64,000 nucleotides of DNA from Agrocybe praecox (Eukaryota > Basidiomycota > Agaricomycetes > Agaricales > Agrocybaceae). Both the position numbers and the translations under genes were made by a program. Location: NCBI GenBank assembly GCA_964017145.1, contig OZ024845.1, positions 2,604,001 to 2,668,000 on the forward strand, written 5' to 3'. Numbering within the stretch: position 1 is the first letter of the stretch; the number at the start of each line of letters is the position of its first letter. The notes beneath the pieces are model-generated. The model did no database searches. It was given only the letters and a program-made list of their open reading frames with translations, and was not told where the DNA came from. Below are positions 1 through 12,459 of the stretch, piece by piece.

Positions 1-113
1 GGCCGAAAGCGACACCGATGTGGAGGGCGATGTCGAAAGAAAGGGAGGCTCGCTATAAATCCCTCAATCCACTACATTCATTTTGGAAGTGCGTCATTAT
101 ACATACATTATTA

Positions 114-131
114 GAAAGAAAGAAAGAAAAA
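114..131. repeat. GAAA microsatellite
   Basis: A short run of GAAA units in the gene-poor left end; no gene attached. Confidence 0.6.
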
Positions 132-2571
132 GTCAAGTTCAGCTTGAAAAAATTCCTGCTTTGGACAGAGTAGTAGATTTCGCTCATTATATTGTACATT
201 ACGCATCGCTTTTTCGTACTCTCTCACTTCACTACTACCCCCATCAGCAACCCTCATCGCTATCGCGTACTTGACTTTCCAAGTTATTTGGTACCAACTT
301 TTAAAATCGTATATATACCCTTGCTTTACATATACAATGCATACGCCTCGCTTCGCTCTAGCACCAAAAATATAAATGAAATTTGGAGAGCAGACTGCAA
401 GGAGGAATTATATAGGCCATAGCCGTTTGAAAGTGTAGGTATCAAATGCTACATACCAAACCCAGAGTAAAGAGAAGATGACACCAAAAAAGCACGATAA
501 TATCTGTTGAATATTTCCAAATGCGGTCAGGTAAATCTGAGATATAGCGAGAGTAAAAAAGAAAAACATCATCAAATTGGGAAAATATGAGTGAACATAA
601 CAATAGGATTTATATTGAAAAATCCAAAAAGGGACCAGTTCCGATAACAACCAGGCACACTATTATCATGCTCTCCAGTTTTTTTTTCGTCGTCGTTGCT
701 TTCATTTATCCTCACTCTGAATTGGCACTGGGGTATGCCACAGGGAAAATTGGGGGCCGAGATGAAGAAAGAGAGTCGGACAAAGACTGGCCACTGTACT
801 CGCACAGACTCAAGGACAATAAGGATGGAAACCAAATAAACATACACGAAACATTGCGTCTGGTTAAAGATAAAGTAATATGTGCATGTGTGATTGAGCT
901 CCGATTTTCGATGAAATGAAATGCTCTTTGCTTGCGTGGAGAGCTTTGCTTTGCCGAGGAGGCGACGTTCATCCCCCGAAAGGTTGTGCGTTGAAGAATG
1001 ACAATATGTCCATAAAAGCTTAAGCTCAAAGCCTTCCTTTCCTTTCGTTCAATTACTTCTCTTACGAAGTTTACTGGAGCGAAGAAATATGCGATTCAAC
1101 TTGGCCGTTGTCTGTTCATCCATCTTATCGACGATGAGGGGAATGTACTACTTACTTTCCCCGAAATAAATACATATACACTTATAAGTACCTGCATACG
1201 TAGACGATTTGGAATTATGCGGAATGTATGTTCGTTGTTGATGGCTGGCTAAAGCTCGCCATCACAAATTAGCACGGTCATCCATACATCAGTTCGTTGG
1301 GGAGTTACATACGCCCGTCCTAGATTGGGTTCTTGCGGTCTAGACACCAAAAATGCACATCTTAAAAACTCTATACGCGTATTTACCCTCAATCTCTTGG
1401 GTGTAAAGGCGTGAACGCACAGTCGTTGGAAATTCTTGATGTGAGTAGTGGGTGGAAGTGGAAGGATTTCCAATGTGCCAGTCGAAGCCCGAGCAAGAGC
1501 AAGCATTGAAGTGGGCAGAAAATCGGACTGGATGAAAAAGATGAAGAAGGAAGGTGTTGATGCACTGTGGTTCGGAAACAGCGCTTGTTAGTGCCATCCG
1601 CGAGCGCTCGCGGCGCGCGCTTGATTATGAGTGTGACCTAATAATAGCCACCAGTCTAGACGTCTAAGGACGCAGATCAATTGCACTATTACTACTTACC
1701 CATTACTGTTTACTTTATTCTTGATTTATAGGCACAAACACGTAGCTCAGATTGTTTTCTTGACTACAATATCCATCGTGCAGGCTTGGGGGGGGGTCTA
1801 ACCGGCGCGACTTTTTGATCGTCCGACTTCCAACATTGTCGAATCTCATTCACTCAGAAGTGGCTTACAAAAGATTACAGTAAGCCCCAGTGTAAATCAT
1901 TTGAACCTGCTGGAGATACCCTCTTCGCCTATCAGCTATGATAGAAGTCAATATAAGCCTCAAAGTGAACCCTAGATCAACCCTTTAATCATAAGTAGCG
2001 TCGTTGTCAAGTCCGAACATACGCATGGAGAGAGAGGAGATGATGCTTGATGACGGGATTGCTTGGCTGCCTGAGGCGGAATGTATGTACGTAACACGAC
2101 ACTTGTCGTGCATGAAAGATTGTCGCCGTAGTTGGGTTTTAGCTTTAGCCTTGAAGACTTGAGATGAACGAACGCGTGGATTGTCACCCCCGAAAATTGT
2201 TGATGATTTTTATTTTTATTTCGTTCTTGAATGCAGAGCGGGATCAGACGGACAGCGAAATGAAGAAAACGGCTTATAATGGGCAGATTGCGAAGTTTAC
2301 TTTACTTACTTACAATAAAGGCATCCGGCGTTCGTTTGTTTACTTTTGAATTCAAGTATTCAGTCAAATTTTGAAGGGTCCAATGCAATGAACCCAGCTG
2401 TCTATCTTTCTGTCCATCTGTAAGTATGACTGTGAGGAAGGCTCATCGGTGACGCGCACGGAACAGAATTCAAAAATATGAATGGGCATGTGGGGCACTC
2501 GGGGGTCGGTCTCCCCCGGCACCCGCAGACTCGACCGGCTGAGCCAAGACCAAGGACCGAGGTACCAGGAA

Positions 2572-2597
2572 GAAAGGAAGGAAGGAAGGAAGGCAGG
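2572..2597. repeat. GGAA microsatellite
   Basis: About six tandem GAAG/AAGG units with a single interruption near the right end. No associated gene seen. Confidence 0.7.
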
Positions 2598-5127
2598 AAA
2601 AAGTTGCGGAGGGGTTGTTATGTTATTTTGATGGGATGGAAAAACACAAAGAAGAGCGTGTATGTGATAAGGTGGGAACACACATTGCAGAGTTATTTAA
2701 CGTCCATGATACTCTTAAAGTGATGGGAATGGGAAAATACGACTGGGTATTTCTTGAAAGAATAAATTTGGGGGTTCGGGTGGTTGCGCAAAAGAAAAAA
2801 GCGTCGAGGGATACCTGTGTACTTGTCCGACCTTCCGCGTCCGATTTTGGAAATTCGTTAGTATGTCCGTGGGCATCGACCATCTAAAATCAGGCATTCC
2901 AAAAAAAATTTAAGCGCAGCAGAAGTGAGCGTTACGATACGATGGAGACTTTACCACTCCAACGTTGCACAGCAACGTAAAGAACGCTTTGTGGGCACTG
3001 GGAAACTATGGATTTTGTTGTTGTCAGAAAGATGTGATGGATAGGTCTTTGGCAGGTAAGTAAGGGGGACGAAAGATGAATGGAGTATATTCCGAGTTCT
3101 TCGAAGGGGACAGGAAAGGTAACTCCACTGCAGCCCTCAACGTTGCCCGGGCAGAGTGAGAGAGAATGTCTAGACGCCCCCAAAGAGTTTGAAGCAGGTA
3201 TGCGTGTATGATTAGTGTGCCCAACGCTCTCGTACTATGATCATCAATGGAGAACGGAGAGCTGTTCAGGTTACTTCAGGTTACTTTTGCATTTGTAAGT
3301 CGCAATATGCGATGTCGACAGTGACATATACGCACTCGGACACCACGAGGTGTACTACGTTCCAGCAAAGGTCAGCCAAAGAGACCCGCTAACCTGTTAA
3401 GGTCGGCCATAAAATCCACCCCGAGAGAAAAAAAAAGATGTCTGATAGCCTGGAGTATCTGTAACCTCCATCGCCGTTGACGTTAAGATTTAGGACGCCG
3501 TGCATATACTTAGAACAAGTTAAAGACTTGAGAAATTAAAGCAGCCAAAAGAGGTCGTAATGCCGTCGGCGTTGCATGTTCCTGATAGATAGCCTTAGAT
3601 AGTGTTCAAAAGTGATCAATTGATTTAATCTGACTTGACGGACGTACGCATGTTTTGGGAGACCTTTACTCCGTTCGCATAGGAAATAAAATAAAGTGAG
3701 AAATATGATATGATAGTAATAAAAATAATGGTTTGAGCGCCCACACCCTGGTTTTTTTAGCCATCAGAAACCAAGTGGTGCTTCTGAGCAAAGTAACATG
3801 TGGAGGCTTTTTGAAGGCGTGCACTACCTATCAACGACGGCTAGACTAGGCACGGAGAAAGTTCGATGAAATCCAGAGGGAAGGATACTCGTTAGGCGAC
3901 ATTTGAAATGGGATATGTATGTTAGAATAAGTTTCGTAGTCAATGAACTAAATGCTTTCATTAATTAAGGATAAACTGATGGTGCTCACATATAGTAGAG
4001 GAATGTATGTGACCTAGAAGAGGCTTCCCGTAAGGTTTTAGAGCCATGAAATCATTTGACTATTTCACGCTCCAATCCACCAGAATTCTTTCACTTGATA
4101 TGGGATGTATTCAAAGACATATGTCACGGGCTCCAGTCGTTAGGGACACGATGGACTTGCCTTGTAAAATCCCCATCGTTCTTCTTTTTCTTTTGCGACG
4201 AGATCCAAGAACTTCTTTCGTCTGACGGGAATTCAGTATATGCAGCTTGGCTTTTTCTGACACCCCTGGATGTTTCAACATCACAGTTTTTTTTTTGCAT
4301 CCACATAGATAGGCTGTCCACTAGCGAGACATCGCTTGTGCCCGAGGCCTAGGATTTCCCCCTTCTAAGCGTGCACGGGTGGAGACTGGTGGAAGGGAAG
4401 TTTACTTTAAAACACAGTTTTTTTTTGCGGGTTCTGGAAGCATTCTGTCAAGGGTTCATTTTATCCGAGGATCATGATCGCCATGTGAGAATATGATACC
4501 AGATTGACCGTGTATATACAGAGGAAAACGTACATACTTTAGAGTCAAAGTGAAGTGAAGTGAAGAGCGTTAACATAAAGATTTGAACGGACTTCGAGGC
4601 TTTCTGTCAATATATGGGAGAAGGCGGGGACGGCATGAGTTACCCTGCTTTCGAGCACCAAGCCCTGTATGTGGTCTTCGGATACGCGATGGGAGTACGT
4701 GTGGACAGGCGTTGACCAAGGAAAAAAGGCTATTGTGGCTGTGCCATCCCCGGTCTCGGGTCCCGGTCCCAAGCTGGAAACCAATTCCGTTGCCTAATCG
4801 GGAAGTTTAACACGTGCAGTATCGGGGGTCGAATGCGGCTTCACACGACCACCAGTGATGAATGTCCTCTTTTTGCTCGTTCATGCAGTCAAAATGGATA
4901 TTTCCTGCAAAGGATAGGTGCGTAGGCGCTACACACAAGCTACTTATTGAAAACAAGATCTGGACTGAATTGTTGTTGCTGTCTCTTTCTGTTTTTGATG
5001 GCTTCTCATGATTTTAAGGGGAGAAAGCCAAATGGGGAGAGCTATGCATCTGAACTCCAGATTCTGGTCGGGAGGTTCTACTCGACATGGACTATCCCAG
5101 GAAGGCAGGTGACTTGCAGAAGCCCCA

Positions 5128-5133
5128 TATAAG
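5128..5133 (+). promoter_or_regulatory. TATA-like element upstream of the membrane protein
   Basis: A TATAAG box lies about 105 bases before the ATG at 5239, followed by a pyrimidine-rich leader (CTCGTCCTTCCC and similar). Position and context fit a fungal core promoter, but this is inference from sequence only. Confidence 0.35.
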
Positions 5134-5238
5134 TATTTGATCCCTTTCATTTACTTATTGCTGGATCGTCCTCGTCCTTCCCTTCAAACTCGCCTTTTAT
5201 CGTCTTCTCCCATATACCCCTTCTTATTAGCTGCAGCC

Positions 5239-6978
5239 ATGGTTGATTGGATGTCTCCGGAAGAGATCATAAAGGACGCCCGTGAGCCCAATTTTCTTTA
5301 TCATAACGCGCACCGCTGACATCGCATAATCCAGAGGCGTTTGATAGGTTTATGCACGCCCTATTGGGTCTATACATGTGCGTGTTTTCGATACCCCCCT
5401 CGCTGTTCAGAGACTTACTATGCCTCTAGGTGGGAATGGGCGATCAGTTTACCCTTCGACTGGAAATATGTGACCAGAGAGAAGGCGTTTCGATGGCCAA
5501 TGGTGAGCAGCGAGATTTGTTCAATGGAGATGACAGCAATTAACCGTATTCGCAGATCTTTTACTTTTTGAATAGATACTGTCTATTCTTTGCACTGATT
5601 GGAATGTACGTACATATTTCATATTTCCTATCAAGGGTCGAACTTTATGCTGATAATCATCTTTAGTGCCATCGCTTTGAATGTGACCGAGTGCGTTCAT
5701 TCATCATCCTGGCCGATCGAACCTTTCTAACACCAGCCTTCCAGAGAAGTGAATTGTCAAGGGCTCTATACTTTCAATCAGGTACTTCATGTATGCGCTC
5801 TCTTCTTCAAATATATTGCTAATCATCTCGTTCAGTGCTTCGGCAACGCTGCTATAGGTCTCGCAAGCATCAATTTATCTCTTCGAACGTACGTTCTCTG
5901 CAATAAAGATACATATATGCGCACTAAATACTTTAATCGCAGTATCGCGGTTTGGTCTAGGAGATGGATCATCATCATTCCCCTTGTGGCTGTTATTCTC
6001 GGACATTGGTCTCTACTTTTGCATGGTAGGCGTACGCCCAACGCTTGTAGCCTTGTACTCACCAGCGAACGTCTAATCCAGGAGTTCTCCTTAAAGCTCA
6101 ATGGGTGCCCGGCCAGGGTTGTGTTATCACCCAAACGGATAACAAGTTACTCGCCGCCACGTTTATCTACTCAATGTGCTTTGACTTCAGCATTTTATGC
6201 TTAACGGCTTATAAGGTGTTGCTACCCTTGGGTGGCCGCTCGGACCTCGTGAAGCTCATTTTCACGGACGGCTTGATATACTTCACTATCGCGTAAGTTT
6301 CTTTTCTAACATTGAACACTACATTCTAACGATAAAGCCTCCAGTTTCTTGGCTAACTTGATTGCTACGGTATGTACTTAACTCTACGATAACCTTGACT
6401 TATTAATCCTGACTTTTTGACAGATTTTCATGCTTTTGAATCTCAACCCGGTCATGTCCATCATTGCCAACGTACCGGCTGCCATTTGCTCGACGGTCAG
6501 TTTCGCTCTCTCTCACATACCGCAGGCCACTTATAATTGAATTTTCTAAAATAGATCGTTGCTTGTCGCTCTGTACGAAGATTGACCGAATGGACAGGGA
6601 CCCCTGGAGCCCAGATGTTCTCGTGCGTTACTCGCAATCTTTTTGCCATTTTCAAGTCCATGTTAACAGCATTTCAGGAACGGCACCCAGGGATCCACTC
6701 TTGCGTTCAAGTCCAACATGTCTCGCCCTAAGCTTTCGACTAAGGTTTCGAAAAGGAATAGTCACCAAGACGGGGTCCGCGTCCAGGTAAGTCATTCGCC
6801 CAGTCACTGTCGGACTGTGTAACTAAACGCCTCCCTCGTTTAGATGGAAACTTTTGAAAGTCCCACTGACAAGCAAAGTTTCAGCGAGTACGACGCGGCT
6901 GGCAATCCCAAGGGTGACGTGAACTTCGATCCCGAGGCACAAGGGATAAGCGAAGACTTCAAGCGTCCTCCTTACTAG
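5239..6978 (+). CDS. Multi-pass membrane protein of a basidiomycete hypothetical family
   Basis: Fourteen short exons joined by GT-AG introns give one continuous frame from ATG 5239 to TAG 6976-6978. The first exons read MVDWMSPEEIIKDAQAFDR and continue into about seven hydrophobic segments, among them IFYFLNRYCLFFALIGIAI, a segment containing ILGHWSLLLHG, and one ending in FLANLIATIFMLLNL. Conserved blocks I recognise from Agaricomycete membrane proteins are NCQGLYTFNQ, CFGNAAIGLASINLSLRT, LLAATFIYSMCFD and NVPAAICSTIVACRSVRRL. The C-terminal tail (about 70 residues) is hydrophilic, Ser/Lys-rich and probably cytosolic. The family has no assigned reaction; a seven-helix sensor-like topology is inference. 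The start is fixed by the short first exon, which splices in phase after DA. It is isolated, with no neighbour within 3 kb downstream. No damage seen. Confidence 0.85.
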
Positions 6979-9900
6979 GCCGCTCACCAACCGAAACGAT
7001 ACCCATCCTCTGTCGCAGAAAAAGTATAAGTTATCCACATTTCCTCAGCTTTCTCTATGCTATCGTTTTTATTTCTCCCCGAATAGTATCACCATTTCCC
7101 CCTTTCCCGTGGATAAACCATCCTCCCATCAATCGCTTGCAAAACTTTGTATTTCATCAAAAAACCTTGCATTCTGGGTTACTTCCCTCTTTTTTTTTCT
7201 GATAAATAACAAAACACGATCTTTTCTCTCCTTCACGGACACTTTTTCCGACTTCCTTCCTCCTCGCGTTTTTTCCTATGGCGTTGGCGTTGTCGGATCA
7301 GTACTAGATGATATCATGCTGTTAAAAGTTCTTCACCGCGCTTCGTCCGTCCGTTCGTCAACCCATCATGTCCGCCATTACGCGAAGAAAGAAAATTGTG
7401 ACGCAATGAAGAAGAAATGTACAGCTAGCTTCTTCCATCCCACCCTTCCTTGATCAAGTCGAGAATAGGCCTTCCAGCTTCCTTTTTCATTATTGCAATG
7501 GCCTTTTACTATCCTCCAGCTCATTGTCCCTTTTTATCTCTGCCTATCAAAGATATCCCTTCATCCCACTATAACTCTTCACTGGTTCAGCTTCCGGGCA
7601 CTCATTTCCGGCCGCCTCCTTTTTCTCTCGTTTGCCGTCTCCACCTCCTCGGCCCCTGGTTTTATTACTTCGTCTTCGACTTTTCGCTTTTCGACACCGT
7701 GTCCTTTGGCAGTAATCTATCCATATATTCTTCTAACTTGATTCTTTGCGTCGAAAGGATCACTTATGGAATGGACCATATATGGAGGGGCGACGTTGGA
7801 TCTTAGACTACTGCATGGGAAGTGCGTTGGTGGATGTGGCTTAGGTTAACTTGTTGGATTGGTAGGCCTCTGGTACGCTGTACTCGGATGTATCTGCTTC
7901 TCCACATTAAAAATAAAATAAAATAAAAACATGTATTATCATTAGATTTGTATTTTAGAATGTTCCTGCTTTCGGTCGGTCACATTATCGCATTTATCAC
8001 GAGTTTCGTATTCTTCGTATTCTTCTGTTTGGATCTCAGTGGGTACTGATGAATTTGGAAACTTGAATGAAAAAGAACGATGAAGCGGATTTCTGTTCTG
8101 TTATTTCTGGGTCATTTGCTCTTACATACATATATACTACTCTACTTTGAAACCTCATGATTATGTTATTCGTTTTCAATGTCATTGGTGGAAATAAGAA
8201 GGTTGGTGTCTTCCAAAGGTAGTAACATGCATATATCCTATTCAAGAACTAGGTGGATTAACGTCGCCGACATACTTTGAAAAAATACGAAGTTTCACGC
8301 GGTATCGTATCATCATGCCCGGCGCCGGGTTGAACATACGCTTCCTATCAACCCTCGGTGAGAAGGCTTGTACGATGGATGCGCCTTTGGTTCTTGATAT
8401 GTGATTGCTTACCTTGGTACTACTAGACTTACAACTGTGTACTTACTTTTTCCTGTACACCGCTTCACACGGCGGGCGGTGTCATACTGATATTGTATAC
8501 ATATCGCGGGAGTCGGGGTCGCTGGAAACTGGGAAATTTGGAAAAGAAGGAGGGCTTTTGATCTCTTTTCCTGATGTGCCACTGCCCATTGCTCACCGAC
8601 CGTTAGGCTGGCAGAGATGCCGTTGGATTTGGCTCGTTATGATGTGGTGGTGTTGTACTAGGCCTAGGGTAGTAGCAATAAGTATGTATGTATTACATGC
8701 TACTTGCGGGCTCGGGCTATTTGCAGCGTTTGTGTCCGTAGTATCTTTGAGCCGATGCCAAAGTGAATTTTGGCTTTGTTCAGAATTGACGTTGGGATGA
8801 TGATTGAATGTTCGCGATCTATTTATAGCGCGCCGTTTGCTCCCGCCGGGGTCATGCGCTCCGTCTGTCTGTCTTGCTTGCTGCCTGCTCACGTTCTCGG
8901 GATGGTGGTGCTAGAGCAATATTGGTTTAGCTCGTTGTAGGCAGTTTATATCTGGCTTGAACGTGGGGGGACGTGGCCCCAGGGCGGGCGGTGGTGAATT
9001 GAATTGAATTGGGGCTTATTTTTATTGGATTTTTCTTTTCGGGACATGAAATGTCGATCTCGGTGGACTTCTAGTACAGCTGCCAACTGGACGAAGCAGT
9101 ACGTTTTCGCTTGCACTTGGCTTATTTATCGTTATCATGAATCTATCCTTCGGGTTCTGTGAATAAAAGAGAAGGGGTCGCGAGTGGATTATTCTTGCTC
9201 AACGTCCGCTGTTGGAGGATGTATCATTGATGGAGAAAGATAAGATGAGTAAAAAGTGTATGTACCTGAGCCTAGGTGCATTATTAATGCGTCTGAAGCT
9301 AAGTAGAGAGAAAATTTATGATCGTATGCATTTACTCGTAGTATTTCTTGTGCCGGTGCGTAATTTTAAGTACTAGATAAAAGAAGACCTTCGAGAAGTG
9401 TTCGAAGAGACGCGTATGTAAGATGGATGACAATAGCAAAAGGCTCTAACGTGCTCGATGTCCCTCGATTTGAGGTCAACGTTGGTGGGAAACAACCTGG
9501 CTTGACATTAATAACTTGCTTAAAAGGAAATTTGAAAGGACGCCGGAGCCCGAAGACTTAACATTTGTTGACAGTTGTATTTGCTCTTGTACGTACTTCC
9601 TCATTAATTTCTCGTTGGAAGGCACTGCTAGACAATTAGTAAAATGGCATTTCATATCATGTTATGAATGAAATATTATGTCAAAGAGTCGATGAATGGA
9701 AGTGCTTTAACGTGAAATTGGCGTCTGGCGTACATTCGGGCCTTTCATTATTAACGTGAAGAAAACTCTAACTAGCTTTCATATTATGGGCGGCGTCTAA
9801 TCTCATGACCCTTCAAGCTATAATACTTAGTAGCAATAAGACAGCGGATAAATCAATCGATATTAAAACGGTAGCTCGACAAGATATCACGTAGTGGATA

Positions 9901-10024
9901 GTAGTAAGATATGTCCTTGAGAAAGAGGATATGGAGAAGACCATCTAGTACTTCCTGTACATACAAATATATTCTGGGGAACACGTTCAGCCCTGAGTCT
10001 TCTTTAAATGGTCTTGTCCCTTCG
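6979..10024. other. Intergenic, no supported gene
   Basis: Three kilobases between convergent genes. The frames at 7109-7806 and 8405-8800 (+) are T-rich or overlap antisense frames and show no domain, intron pattern or start context that I can defend. Short tandem motifs occur (AAAAT units near 7910-7928, GAATT units near 8996-9010). Confidence 0.55.
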
Positions 10025-10993
10025 TCAAAGCAAGGAATATCCAATAACTGCAGACAGTAAGCCCATCGCGGCGCTTACGGCTACTTTGTTAGCGCCGGAT
10101 CCTGTGCTTCCTGTGCTTCCTCCAACGTCGCTTACTGGAGCGGCAGTGGCGATCCCGTGCACTCCGCCCGTGACAGCTCCCATGTCGGTTTCCTAAAAGT
10201 AGAATTTATAGATTTAGCGCTAATGCAATTTTTCGAAAACATCCTCCTCGACTTACAGTCACTTCATTGGCACCGATTGCCATTGCGGCGGACATGAAGG
10301 CGGCGAACGTGTTGCTTCCAGTTGTTGGGGCATTGATGGCTCCTACCATTCCGAGACCGCAATGCTGGACTTGCTTGCAATGGAAGTAAATTGCTATGAG
10401 CGAGCGAGTTAGCTGTCTTTAGACATTCAAGTGAAAATTTATGACTGCGCACGTTGATTATCGGTAATGTTGATTGTGAAGGTAGAAGAAAGGACAAGAC
10501 CGGTGTCGAACCCACCAGTGTTGGCGGTGGTGGTCGAGTTGTCGGACGAAGTAGAATTGCTAGTCGTGTTTGTTGGCGCTAACCATGTACATGGTTGTTC
10601 GAATGATGATTGAGTGACTGAGTGAGCTAGTGACCTTTGTAAAGAAGTCAATAAAAGAGCTTTAACTCCCGGATTTTATTCTGGCTCACCCCGAGGGGAA
10701 GAAGAACGTTACAAGGGTACCAACAGCTGCAGTGATGTTACTAGGGTTGAAAATGAAGTTGCCATTAGGAGCGACGTCGACCTGATTGAAAATTAAAGTG
10801 AATCAATACGAGAACGTAAGTGCAGATTCTCTCATTGGTTACTAACGTTTATCTGTGTAGCATTGCTTGGTGGAGCCGACGGTGCGGCTGCTACTGCTGC
10901 TGCCGCCGTCGTTGGTGGACCTGGGGCTGGGCCACCATAGAACTGGCCATTAGCCAGAGCGGGAAGCAAAAAGAGGAGGGAGAATTTGTACAT
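10025..10993 (-). CDS. Secreted cupredoxin-like, probably GPI-anchored protein
   Basis: Five exons (10993-10847, 10781-10690, 10634-10453, 10393-10257, 10192-10025) give a 241-residue protein. Residues 1-17 (MYKFSLLFLLPALANG) are a signal peptide. An Ala/Pro-rich linker is followed by a cupredoxin fold beginning VDVAPNGNFIFNPSNITAAVG. All four type 1 copper ligands are visible: His in AHSVTQSSF, Cys in IYFHCKQ, His in VQHC and Met in GLGM. A Ser/Thr/Asn-rich insertion with potential N-glycosylation sites sits between the first and second ligand. The C-terminus is Ser/Gly-rich (GGSTGSTGSGANK) then hydrophobic (AVSAAMGLLSAVIGYSLL), the pattern of a GPI signal. Family members are basidiomycete serine-rich extracellular proteins; a copper-binding or cell-wall role is inferred, not shown. 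The next ORF start, 48 bases further up at 11041, would add 16 residues in front of the signal peptide, so I prefer 10993. Confidence 0.87.
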
Positions 10994-12459
10994 TAAGGTG
11001 TAGTGTGAAGGACGAGGATGAGTAGTACAAGGGTGGGCCAAGAGAAAGAAAGGGTTGTTGGCGAGAAAGTTGTTCTACTCTCTTCCTTTTCTAAATACAG
11101 AGGATTATATGTTTCCTATTTCTGAGGTGCTGCGGACGACACCACGCTTGTATTTGAAGCATTCCTACTGGCTGTATCTCCAACATTCTTCCCAGCAGGG
11201 GAGTCCTCGTCTCTCACTGTGTGTATATCGGTCGTGGGTGTCCAGTTACCCACTGAAAAGTCTCAACATTCATTGTGATCTAAGAATAGGGCTCCGAGGA
11301 TAACTTCTGGATATTCTTGGCTTGTACGCCTGATGATATAAAGACACAACACTGCCATGGATCTATATCTGTTGTACTTTATCCACTCAAATTGACATTG
11401 CGCAGCTGCCGACCTGCATAGCTTAGCGAGAAAATGTGTTCGGAAGATAAGACGAAGTATCTTGTCTGCATTTAAAACACTTTTGGATTTTTACTCAGAG
11501 ATCTCGGAGCATGGAAATATGGACGTCATTTGCATTGTATATTGGACGTGAACAAATCTCAGGCGACTCGAGAAATAAATGGTTAAGGTCGACCCGGACG
11601 GGTGTTGCTCTATTTTTAAACATGAAATATACGGCATATACGGCATCGAATGTTATCTCCGAAGAGACTATTGTTATGTCAGCATTTTCCCACCAGTGCT
11701 GCATCAGTGAACGCAAATTCACAACCGCTGCGCTTGAAAGTTGACAATGAAATTCTGCTATGAATTCATGCTATTCTGTTGATTCAAGACCTTCAGGCGC
11801 CAAAGGTCAACCATCCACCTTCAGTATCAAAGGAAATATGAAGTCTACATCCAAAGGGCATTACGGAAGGGCGAGAGGAACAAACATGATGGTTAGATTA
11901 ATCCGCAGTCCTGGTATTTTGGAATCTCCTCGAGTTGTGATATGCCAAAGTTATATATTCCCTAGAAGAAATGGTGCGTGCTTACCTCATTTATACTCGA
12001 TGACTGCTCAAAAGCTGATTCCTGCTTCAGTGACACGACGGTGTATTTGATCTGCCGCCGATAGCCATCCACATATGCATTCTTAGGATGGGACAATTAT
12101 AATTGAATCTTCGTGTGAGTGAGAACGAAACTCGCAATATGAATACCAGCTACCGACAAGAATTCGACCCTTAAACGGAAGAAAGACAAACGTGCAAATC
12201 CGAGTCTTGGTTTTGTTGCATTGCACCTTAGAACGGAACTGCTTGCTTAAGGAGATCATGGTGCATATACACTATTTTGTTATATTCCTCTTGAAACCTG
12301 ATCGGATTCTCTAGCCCTATAATGTTTCACCCTCGTGATTTGCATGTTCGCACAGGAGCTTCCCCGGCTCCATATTGCTTATAGATACGAGTATGAGGCG
12401 ACATAAAACCCGACGAGCGATTGTGGTCGACTCTCACGCATTGCATATCTCGCCGCATC
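10994..12459. other. Intergenic between cupredoxin and monooxygenase A
   Basis: Divergent upstream region shared by the cupredoxin gene (-) and FAD monooxygenase A (+). Small frames at 11495-11744 and 11760-12050 have no recognisable features and are not called. Confidence 0.5.

Larger units (their letters stand above)
1..5238. other. Gene-poor intergenic stretch
   Basis: I find no coding region that can be supported over these 5.2 kb. The open frames on both strands are short, overlap each other in several frames, and lack recognisable domains or consistent intron signals. Visible features are simple repeats (GAAA near 114-131, GGAA near 2572-2597), a run of eight G near 1789, and scattered homopolymers. 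A 5' or 3' exon of an off-window gene at the extreme left cannot be excluded. Confidence 0.6.

Noticed and set aside
7109..7806. Two adjoining plus-strand ORFs of 114 and 118 codons
   Set aside because: T-rich, Phe/Ser-dominated translations with no domain and no clear start context.
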